Positions 6,957 through 12,777 of a stretch of 12,777 nt of DNA are shown here, piece by piece. Below the pieces are notes generated by a model, which ran no database searches, had not been told where the DNA came from, and saw only the letters and a program-made list of their open reading frames with translations. Each line of letters starts with the position of its first letter. Position 1 is the stretch's first letter. The stretch covers positions 1 to 12,777 of the forward strand of contig CAMLJW010000108.1 of the NCBI GenBank assembly GCA_946480485.1, given 5' to 3'. The DNA comes from an uncultured Streptomyces sp. (GTDB lineage: Bacteria; Actinomycetota; Actinomycetes; Streptomycetales; Streptomycetaceae). The position numbers and the translations under genes were made by a program.

Positions 6957-7741
6957 GCGGTGTCGACTCCGGGTTCAGCGAGGCGGTCGGCCAGCCAGCG
7001 GGCTGACATGTTCTGGAGGTCGGTGCTGCCGAGCGTGCGCAGGGTCTGGGTGAGAGCGCGCAAGAAGATCTCGCGCTGGTGCTGGGTGTGCAGGTCGGTG
7101 AGCAACTGGTCGACGAACCAGGCGACTTCGGCATGCAGACCCTCGCGACCGGAGTCGCGTGGTGACTTGAGGTCTGCCAGAACCTTGAGGAGCTCGAGTT
7201 CGTCGAGGCGGTCCGGGTACTGGTCGATCCACCACACGCGGCGTCGATCGGGGTCGGAGAGGATGGCCTGGAGGAAGGTGACTCGGCGGTTGGTCTCCTC
7301 TCGGTCCAGGTCCCCGCTCTGGGCACGACGCAGGTGTTTCCCGGCAAGGTGCAGGTCGGCGTCCGAGACGGTCAGTGCCGCGTGGCCCCGGATGACGAGC
7401 CATGGTTCCGGGGACCACGGGCGGTCGATGGTGGCGTTCACGGCGTCCTGCGCGGCCGGAAGGTCGAGCACGGAGTACCGCTGAAGCGTCCGAGCGATGT
7501 GCTCACGGAGTTGATGGCGGACGAAGGATGGCGAGTCGTTGTGCTCCAGTGGGTCGTCGCCGCGCGGGTGCCAGGTGGCATCGATCCGGACCATGAAGTG
7601 GACGCTGGGCACGCGGCTGGGCACGCGCTCGCCCTCGATGAGAAGACATCGCTCTGCGGACCCTGCAGCCGGGACCGCCACCACTGTTGTCGGGGCGGGC
7701 GATGGTCCCGGTTGCCGATGCCACCGGGAGAACAGGGTCAT
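6953..7741 (-). CDS. Hypothetical protein, third gene of overlapping operon (possibly SPFH-like)
   Basis: 262 residues. After a short Pro/Ala-rich start it has a strand-rich part ([15 protein letters not shown]), a helix with [19 protein letters not shown], and an [13 protein letters not shown] segment followed by [19 protein letters not shown]. Then come a highly charged helix, [20 protein letters not shown], and a C-terminal helical bundle ([27 protein letters not shown]). The order 'strand, A..A...N..L.., strand, charged helix' recalls band-7/SPFH-like proteins of Streptomyces that carry a 'DP.r...WW/WL' sequence. That resemblance is from memory and weak, and no membrane anchor is seen. 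Its ATG overlaps the stop of the large NTPase-like gene by ATGA, and its own stop overlaps the next start, so it is probably a stoichiometric partner. Function unknown. Confidence 0.72.
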   Translation of the reverse strand: MTLFSRWHRQPGPSPAPTTVVAVPAAGSAERCLLIEGERVPSRVPSVHFMVRIDATWHPRGDDPLEHNDSPSFVRHQLREHIARTLQRYSVLDLPAAQDAVNATIDRPWSPEPWLVIRGHAALTVSDADLHLAGKHLRRAQSGDLDREETNRRVTFLQAILSDPDRRRVWWIDQYPDRLDELELLKVLADLKSPRDSGREGLHAEVAWFVDQLLTDLHTQHQREIFLRALTQTLRTLGSTDLQNMSARWLADRLAEPGVDTA

Positions 7742-9795
7742 GCGGCAGGAGCGTTCAACTCATCCGGCTTGGCAGGCGGTCCATCCGAGGTCTGTGGAGG
7801 TTGTGACGTATCAGGGGCGGGCAGCAGGCGGCTGAGTACCGCGATACGTCGTGCCCGTCCCGGTCCGGCCGGGTCGCTCTGCCCCACCAACAGCTCGGAG
7901 ACGCGGGCATCCCGTAGGCGCCCCGAGAGGACGGCCACGGCGATGTCGACGGCGTGCTCCTCCGGGACAGCTGCGGATTCCAGCCAGGCGGCCAGGGAGG
8001 CCAGGGCTTCGTCGGCGGTGGGTTCATGGCGCCAGGCCGCGCGCCATCCGCGTACGAAGAGCTGGTCCTCCAGGCCGGCCTCCTTGTCCGCGATCAGCTC
8101 GTTCGCGAGGGCCAGGGCGAGCGGCGTCTCACCTGGCGGACTGGTGAGGTCGGTCAGGGCGAGGAACGCGCGTGCCCCTGCCTGGCGCATCACTCCGTCG
8201 TCGGTCTCGGCCCAGTCGACGATCTCCCCGAGGACCAGGGAGCGGAGCTTGGGTTGGGCCGCGAGTTCACGAACGGCCTTGGCGACGGCCTCGGCGCCGC
8301 GCTGGTCGCTGCGGCCAGCCAGGAGCCGCAGCCGGGTGAGTGCGACACGGGGATAGGTCCGGCCCAGTTGGCCGGCGCAGACCTCGGCCACGGTTTGCGC
8401 GAGTGCCTCGCTGAGGTTCTTCTGCTTGGCAGCGTCGTACAGGTACTTGCGGACCGCCACACCGATGCCGGAGTGCGTCGCGGTGCTCTCCAGTACGCCG
8501 GACGCCAACCGCCGGTGTGCGGCGCTGTCCGAGGCGATCCACTCGGTCACGATCCGCAGGACCGCCTGCCCCGCGGGCCCTGTCGCCAGCCTGGTCAGCG
8601 CCGCGGCGACGCGTGCACGGTACTTGCCGGCGATGCCCTTGGGCGCGGTGATCTCCGAGGCCCAGCACAGCAGTTCACTCCGCAGGTGGGGACGCTGCGC
8701 CCAGACGTGTGCGAGGACTGCCTCGTCCAGGCCGTGCCGTGCCTGGTCGAGCGAGAGACCGTCGTCCTCCTTCACGCGCTTCGCGCCGGTGATCTCAAGG
8801 CGGGTCTCCAGGTCGGGTCCCGCCAGCGCACCGCCCGGCGGCAGGACTCCCTTCACCAGCGCGAAGAGCCGGTCTGCGGCCGCCATAACGACTTCGGCTG
8901 GCAACCGGTCGAGCAGCGCGATGGCGATGAGCAGTGCACGGTCCCTCAGGTGTTCATCACTGTCATGGCCCTTGAACCAGTCTGTGAGGTGGTCCTGCCA
9001 GTTCTCGAACTCCTCCTTGGCCTTCGCCTGGCCGTCGTCGGCGGCGGTCGCGATGATCAGTGCCAGGCGCACCGCGTCGGCAGGCGATGTGGTGGGGCTC
9101 AGCAGCTTGTTCAGGTCGGAACCGTCGTCCAGCCAGCTCAGGCGGCCGGGCTTTTGCTGCCGAAGATGGGCCTTGGCCACGTCGAGGGCGGGTGGCGGCA
9201 CATGCTCGACGCGGGGAACGGAGGCCAGGGTCCCGGGCTTCCAGGTGCCGGGTGTGGTGAGGATGACGAGGTACGAGCCGGCTGCGGCCGCCTCTTTCTG
9301 ATAGCCGGCGAGGCCCTGGTAGAAGTCCGCAGGCAGGCTGCTGTAGCCGGACAGGTCCAGGACGAAGCCGTGGTGCGGCGTCGCGGGGAGTTGCTCCGTG
9401 CGCGGCCGGTCCCAGTCCAGGACGAGGCTGAGGAGTTGCTCGGCCGGCACACCCACCTCGTGCAGCACACGGAGGGCTGTCGTACGGCGGCCGGTGTCGC
9501 TGGGGCCGGCAAGTACCACGATGTTGTGCTGACCTACGGGGCGCTTCAATAGCCTTATGGCCCGGTCCACTTGGCGCTCGCCGGACGGTGCGGCCGGCTT
9601 CGCCTGGACATAGTCCGATGCGACGAGACGTACCTCGTCCTGATCGAACGCGACGGCACTCAGGTACTCCCAGCCGCGCACGTAGCGGTGGTGGTGTTCC
9701 TCGTAGTCCCCGGCCACCTGCTTGACGACGGCGCTGTCGGATGCCTCTGCCTCCTGCCACACCCGCTCCTCGGCGGGCTCGGACGCGGCGCTCAT
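7738..9795 (-). CDS. Large NTPase-like protein with degenerate P-loop and helical-repeat C-terminus
   Basis: 685 residues. An N-terminal motif [17 protein letters not shown] (25-41) precedes a nucleotide-binding core. The core has strand [17 protein letters not shown] (92-108), a likely Walker B GFVLDLSG (143-150, Asp147) and a sensor-like strand YLVILTTP (175-182). The P-loop is GPSDTGRR instead of GxxxxGK[ST], so the canonical lysine is replaced by arginine; ATP hydrolysis may be slow or lost, or the loop may bind without catalysis. Residues about 250-660 are almost entirely helical and look like HEAT/ARM-type repeats ([23 protein letters not shown]), ending in a disordered Pro-rich tail. 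The architecture, NTPase plus repeat scaffold, resembles STAND-type regulators of conflict systems. It is linked by ATGA overlaps to the genes on both sides. The fold call is moderate; the role is inferred. Confidence 0.78.
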   Translation of the reverse strand: MSAASEPAEERVWQEAEASDSAVVKQVAGDYEEHHHRYVRGWEYLSAVAFDQDEVRLVASDYVQAKPAAPSGERQVDRAIRLLKRPVGQHNIVVLAGPSDTGRRTTALRVLHEVGVPAEQLLSLVLDWDRPRTEQLPATPHHGFVLDLSGYSSLPADFYQGLAGYQKEAAAAGSYLVILTTPGTWKPGTLASVPRVEHVPPPALDVAKAHLRQQKPGRLSWLDDGSDLNKLLSPTTSPADAVRLALIIATAADDGQAKAKEEFENWQDHLTDWFKGHDSDEHLRDRALLIAIALLDRLPAEVVMAAADRLFALVKGVLPPGGALAGPDLETRLEITGAKRVKEDDGLSLDQARHGLDEAVLAHVWAQRPHLRSELLCWASEITAPKGIAGKYRARVAAALTRLATGPAGQAVLRIVTEWIASDSAAHRRLASGVLESTATHSGIGVAVRKYLYDAAKQKNLSEALAQTVAEVCAGQLGRTYPRVALTRLRLLAGRSDQRGAEAVAKAVRELAAQPKLRSLVLGEIVDWAETDDGVMRQAGARAFLALTDLTSPPGETPLALALANELIADKEAGLEDQLFVRGWRAAWRHEPTADEALASLAAWLESAAVPEEHAVDIAVAVLSGRLRDARVSELLVGQSDPAGPGRARRIAVLSRLLPAPDTSQPPQTSDGPPAKPDELNAPAA

Positions 9796-10241
9796 GACCG
9801 CCCCGGGTGGATGACGGTCTGGTCGCGGCCGACCTGAGTGACTTGGGACTTGCCCTTGGCCTCTGCCCGCTGGCGGACCACGGTCACCTGCGGTGCCGCC
9901 TCGGGATGGTCACTCCGCCACTGCTTCGCGTAGGCGAGCAGTTCCTGCGCCGCCTCGCGGTCCTCGTCCGCCGCGTCCTGCAGCCGTACGGCCCATGCGG
10001 AGTAGAGGGCACCGGCGCGGTCCGCCCGCTCGTCCTCCGGTACGGCAACGAGCGCCGCACGGTCCCGGTCGAGCCGGTCGAGTCGACGGTCCGCAGCCTG
10101 ATCGTCTCCGCGCCCGAACCAGCGTCCCAGCCAGCCTCGGAAACCGCTCCAGCCGTCCCCCGTCATCGCCACGACCAGCGCTGATGCGGCAGTCGTCCCT
10201 ACCGCGGCCAGTTCCCCTGATACGTCCAAGATCAACCCCAT
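9792..10241 (-). CDS. Small protein with N-terminal hydrophobic segment and C-terminal GRDQ motif, first gene of operon
   Basis: 149 residues. Residues 11-27 ([17 protein letters not shown]) form an uncharged, short potential membrane-associated helix, followed by a Trp/Gly-rich turn ([18 protein letters not shown]). A long charged helix comes next ([20 protein letters not shown] onward). The C-terminus has [14 protein letters not shown] (132-145). I recall similar actinobacterial proteins, with an N-terminal 'ATDAW...' segment and a C-terminal '..qAGRDQ..' tail, encoded next to NTPase or TPR regulators. The tail resembles the KQVAGDY motif at the start of the next protein, so the two may interact. 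It is the first gene; its stop overlaps the next ATG. The ribosome site before ATG 10241 is weak (GGCGCAGAG). A palindrome lies about 60 bases upstream. Function unknown. Confidence 0.72.
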   Translation of the reverse strand: MGLILDVSGELAAVGTTAASALVVAMTGDGWSGFRGWLGRWFGRGDDQAADRRLDRLDRDRAALVAVPEDERADRAGALYSAWAVRLQDAADEDREAAQELLAYAKQWRSDHPEAAPQVTVVRQRAEAKGKSQVTQVGRDQTVIHPGRS

Positions 10242-10299
10242 CTCTGCGCCTTTGCAGCGCGAGGCCCATCCGTTCCCTTAGCACCTCCGTGTCATGAGT

Positions 10300-10313
10300 A
10301 CGTTCTGGAACGT
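10300..10313. promoter_or_regulatory. Palindrome ACGTTC-TG-GAACGT upstream of the four-gene operon
   Basis: Two perfect 6-base arms are separated by two bases, in the 79-base gap between the operon start (10241) and the end of the transposase-like pseudogene (10321). The position, about 60-70 bases before the first ATG, suits an operator. It is not an actinobacterial LexA box, which would be GAAC-n4-GTTC. It could also belong to the end of the inserted element. Confidence 0.4.
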
Positions 10314-10320
10314 GGCGTAT

Positions 10321-11861
10321 TCATAGCGTTACGCGGCCGGAAAGAACCGCCGTCTCAGGGGCGTCTTGCGGGCGGCGTTCGAGGTGGATCTGGTGGCTGG
10401 TGGCGTTCTGGGAGAGGACGAAGCCGAGCATGAAGACCTTCTGGCGATCGAGGCCGTAGGAGATCATGCGCTTGTTCCACATGCTCTGGTCGAGCTGGTT
10501 GTGGAGGGACTCAGCGTCGCTGCGGTAGGGGTAGACGAGCTGGTGAGCGCGGGTAGCCTCGGGGATCTGCTGGAGGTATTCGGCACGATGGAAGTCACGT
10601 TCGGTGTCGCTGGGGATGCGTTTGCCGGTCGCCGAGTCGTACAGGGCCCGGTCTGCGGAGGTGGTGGTGATGCCGACGGGAACTCGATGCGTGTGGGGGC
10701 CGTAACGGCGGTCGATCCGCAGAAGGTGGTACCAGCGGCTCTTGTTAACCCCTTCGCGGTGTTCGAGCCGGATGACGGGGACGGGAAGCAGGTGGCTGGT
10801 GCCGTCGTCGAGGAGGATGCGTTCGGCGATGCGGCCCTGGTCGCACCACAGGTCATGGCGGCATCGGCCGGAACGTAGGAGTTCGTCCCCGGGGGCTTGA
10901 CGGAGCCGTGCTGCTTGTTGACCACGAGGAGCCCACGGCGGCCGAGGACGTCCCGGTGGACACCGCGGAAGGCCCCGTCGTAGACGACGCCCATGGCTCC
11001 GGGGAGTTGGGCGTGCAGTCGGGCGAAGGAGCGTACGGCGATCGCGGCCTCATCCTCATATTCGCCGCCGGCGACGTGCTGGACGGTGAGGATGAAACGC
11101 TGCCAGTAGCCGTTGTCACGGGCGGAGGCGAAGAACCACTTGCCCCCGGACGACGGTCTTCTTGTCCTCGCCGTTCTCGTAGTACAGGCGGGCGGCGGGG
11201 TCGACGCGGTGGGTCCGGATCTCGCCGGTTGTGGTGTCGGCGACTTCGGCGCGCTCGGCCTTGGAGGGGCCTTCGGGACGGTGGCGTCGCCAGCCAGGAG
11301 CTGTCGTCGCTCCGAGCGCGCCCAGTTACGCGGAATGTCGGTGGGGAACAGGCCCTGAGCAAGGGCCTGTTGGACGGCGTAGGCCTCAAAGCGTTCTTGA
11401 ATCAGGTCGAAGCTGGAGGCCAAGAGCTTGTTTTCCGCCTACAGGTACTGGTGCCGGTTGGGTGCCTGTGCGGGCAGGAGAATCGCGGCTCTTCGGCCGG
11501 CGTGACGACGCACCGCAGAGCGGACGGAGCGCCACTGCTTCGAGGACAGCGTGCCCAGGGCTGAACGCTTGGAGCCGGTGACAGTCATCATGGCTGCTAT
11601 CAGGAGATACGTGACGGGCGGGTATCCGCGCGGGCAGCCTACGGCGCTGGGAGGTGGGAGGAGTTCCGCCAGTTCGTAGATGAGGGGGTAGTTGAGGCAA
11701 TCGTCGATGCGGTCGTCCCGTGAGCGCTGGTCTTTGTCGGCCAGCTGGCGGAGGCTGAATTTGTCGTAGGTCTGGTCTGTGAACTCGTCGCGGGCGGCCA
11801 TGGACTGCCAGACGTCCAGGACGCGTTCGAGCGCGTGCGTGAGGGAGTGGTCACTGCCCAC
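10321..11861 (-). pseudogene. DDE/IS4-like transposase-like pseudogene
   Basis: A protein of roughly 510 residues can be rebuilt from GTG 11861 to TGA 10321 only by joining frames. The first part runs from VGSDHSLTHALERVLDVWQS to PNRHQYL and meets TAG at 11441-11439. The same frame then continues AENKLLASSF to ARSERRQLLAGDATVPKA. A missing base at the run 11266-11269 shifts the frame for about 40 codons, and an extra base at 11143-11147 restores it (GKWFFASARDNGYW to VVYDGAFRGVHRDVLGRRG). Another missing base in the run 10887-10895 moves the rest into a third frame (RHDLWCDQGRIAERILLDDG to the end). Likely catalytic residues are Asp in AGDAT, Asp in VVYDGA and Glu in YPYRSDAES. The last fits the Y(2)R(3)E signature of IS4-type transposases, with Asp where Lys follows. 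The gene is dead, and I found no terminal inverted repeats. Confidence 0.7.
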
Positions 11862-12048
11862 GGTGGGGGTCCTTCGCTCGGGCGGTACCAGCATCACCGC
11901 CCCCACGGTTGGCCCTGGCTCCGGGCAGCCGGGCAGGGACGTGCGGACGTTTGTGCAGGTGTTCCATACATGCGACACATTGGACATAGAGGATCTCCGC
12001 GGCAACAGGAAGCGGGGAAACGGGGTGAGGGCATGCAGGAGACTGGCC

Positions 12049-12054
12049 GGAGGT
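12049..12054 (+). promoter_or_regulatory. Strong Shine-Dalgarno GGAGGT before a CTG codon
   Basis: GGAGGT lies four bases before CTG at 12059 (five if only GGAGG is counted). It is the only strong ribosome site near the HTH gene, and the frame it serves contains no ATG, GTG or TTG until 12125. This decides in favour of a CTG start or a mutated former ATG/GTG start. Confidence 0.5.
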
Positions 12055-12058
12055 CATC

Positions 12059-12325
12059 CTGACCCACGACGCTCCACTGAGCGCCCACTGCGGGCTGCTC
12101 CTCGCCAGCGACCTGAACCGCACCATGCGCTCCCGCAAGCTCTCGCTTCGCGGACTGGCCGACGTGGCCTGTGTCGCGCATTCCACCGTCGCCCGAGTCC
12201 TCAACGGCGACGTCCTGCCAGACATCGGCACCCTCACACGACTGGAGGACGCACTCGACCATCAGCTCTGGCCCGGCCCCGCAGCGATCCGCGCTTCGGT
12301 AACAGCCCGGCGGCAGGTGATCTGA
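12059..12325 (+). CDS. Small helix-turn-helix DNA-binding protein
   Basis: 88 residues if read from CTG 12059, or 66 from ATG 12125. The core, SLRGLADVACVAHSTVARVL (29-48) followed by PDIGTLTRLEDALDHQLWPG, matches the actinobacterial XRE-like HTH family ('SLR.vAr.AgvdhsTi..vL.G..wPDl.TLarLEdaLg..LWP'). That family usually starts with a helix like LLLASDLNRTM. Here this helix lies upstream of ATG 12125, so the shorter version would lack helix 1. Reading from CTG behind GGAGGT restores it. In-frame upstream there is only TGA (12026-12028) and no standard start. Such proteins regulate transcription, often in mobile elements next to tRNA genes. It may be expressed from CTG, be weakly expressed, or be a decayed gene. 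The family call is good; the start is uncertain. Confidence 0.6.
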   Translation: MTHDAPLSAHCGLLLASDLNRTMRSRKLSLRGLADVACVAHSTVARVLNGDVLPDIGTLTRLEDALDHQLWPGPAAIRASVTARRQVI

Positions 12326-12693
12326 CCCGACGCGCTCCGCGGAGAAAGGCCGGCGACGGTCACTCCGCCACCTGAAACGACCTCGGCTCCAGGTCCGCCA
12401 CGGAACGGACAAACCGAGTCTCCGACCACGCGCAGACCGAGACGGACACCAACCGGCCCTGCGCGGAAAACTGCAGGTCAAACCCTTTACAACACCCCAG
12501 CCCCCGTACTCCACACCACTGCTCCGCCCCGATCCGCTACGCTGTTCACGTCAGCGGTCAGGTCGCGCCAGATGCCCGCCCGGGAAACCGTCGCGAGCAC
12601 CAGCGCACCCCCACTGACCAGCGGGCTTGTACACCGAGGCCAAAGATCCACTCGCTGGGTTTTCTCCAAGGTTTTTCACAAGCCCCCGCCTTC
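12326..12693. other. Intergenic region before the tRNA gene
   Basis: About 370 bases with no gene I can support. A 60-codon open frame on the minus strand has no ribosome site or recognisable family. I see no integrase fragment and no second copy of the tRNA 3' end within the window. Just before the tRNA, CCTTCG is repeated in tandem (12689-12694 and 12695-12700), overlapping the tRNA 5' end. Confidence 0.5.
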
Positions 12694-12766
12694 GCCTTCG
12701 TAGCTCAGGGGATAGAGCACCGCTCTCCTAAAGCGGGTGTCGCAGGTTCGAATCCTGCCGGGGGCA
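12694..12766 (+). tRNA. tRNA-Arg (anticodon CCU)
   Basis: The full 73-nt cloverleaf can be drawn. The acceptor is GCCTTCG (12694-12700) with CGGGGGC (12759-12765), including two adjacent G-U pairs. The D arm is GCTC/GAGC. The anticodon stem is CCGCT/AGCGG with loop CTCCTAA, giving anticodon CCU, which reads AGG. The variable loop is GTGTC, and the T arm is GCAGG-TTCGAAT-CCTGC. Discriminator is A; the 3' CCA is not encoded (CAA follows), as in many actinobacterial tRNA genes. AGG is a rare codon in high-GC genomes. tRNA genes like this are common integration sites for actinomycete ICEs and phages. Confidence 0.95.
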
Positions 12767-12777
12767 CAACGCATTAC

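Noticed and set aside
7954..9552. A 532-codon plus-strand frame opposite the NTPase-like gene
   Set aside because: It is antisense to the coupled four-gene operon and shows repetitive Gly/Val/Gln shadow composition.
10300..10313. A LexA/SOS box at the operon promoter
   Set aside because: The actinobacterial box is GAAC-n4-GTTC; here the half-sites are in the opposite order (GTTC-n2-GAAC).
12487..12669. A 60-codon minus-strand ORF before the tRNA
   Set aside because: No Shine-Dalgarno, no recognised family and no operon context; I could not support it as a gene.
12326..12777. An attachment-site duplication of the tRNA 3' end
   Set aside because: I found no second copy of the T-arm/acceptor sequence in the window and no integrase gene, so integration is only a possibility.
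1..12777. CRISPR array
   Set aside because: No regularly spaced repeats were seen; the only tandem repeat is an 11-bp duplication at 6110-6131.

Overview
The window is very GC-rich, with GTG/TTG starts, tightly overlapping reading frames, a rare TTA leucine codon and actinobacterial-type kinase, NB-ARC and HTH families. It most likely comes from a Streptomyces or close relative. The right end carries a complete tRNA-Arg(CCU) gene. Broken transposase and gene fragments sit between two intact multi-gene units, so the region looks like an accessory or genomic-island stretch rather than core chromosome.

Layout, left to right. (1) Positions 1-872, minus strand: a P-loop kinase-like protein followed, with a GTGA overlap, by a guanylate-kinase-like protein that runs off the left edge. 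(2) 903-1250: intergenic region between divergent genes. (3) 1251-5055, plus strand: a cytosolic Ser/Thr kinase with a TPR-like C-terminus, then an SF1 UvrD/Rep-type helicase whose first ~100 residues resemble a RelE/ParE toxin fold. (4) 5056-6566: a gene graveyard holding a probably truncated beta-propeller-like gene (minus), a piece of an NB-ARC regulator (plus), small repeats and a short stub ORF. (5) 10241 down to 6567, minus strand: four genes joined by three consecutive 4-bp ATGA overlaps. They encode a small protein with an uncharged N-terminal segment and a C-terminal GRDQ motif, a 685-residue NTPase-like protein with a degenerate Walker A, a 262-residue protein and a 129-residue protein. 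(6) 11861-10321, minus: a transposase-like pseudogene with one nonsense codon and three frameshifts. Its pieces still show the D, D and Y(2)R(3)E signatures of DDE/IS4-type enzymes. (7) 12059-12325, plus: a small HTH protein that seems to need a CTG start behind a strong Shine-Dalgarno. (8) 12694-12766: tRNA-Arg(CCU).

The best candidates for an undescribed system are the translationally coupled four-gene operon and the kinase/RelE-like-helicase pair. Both have the look of regulated conflict (phage-defence-like) modules: a signalling or NTPase component, a possible effector and compact gene coupling, in a transposase- and tRNA-flanked region. That functional reading is inference; no activity can be proved from sequence alone.
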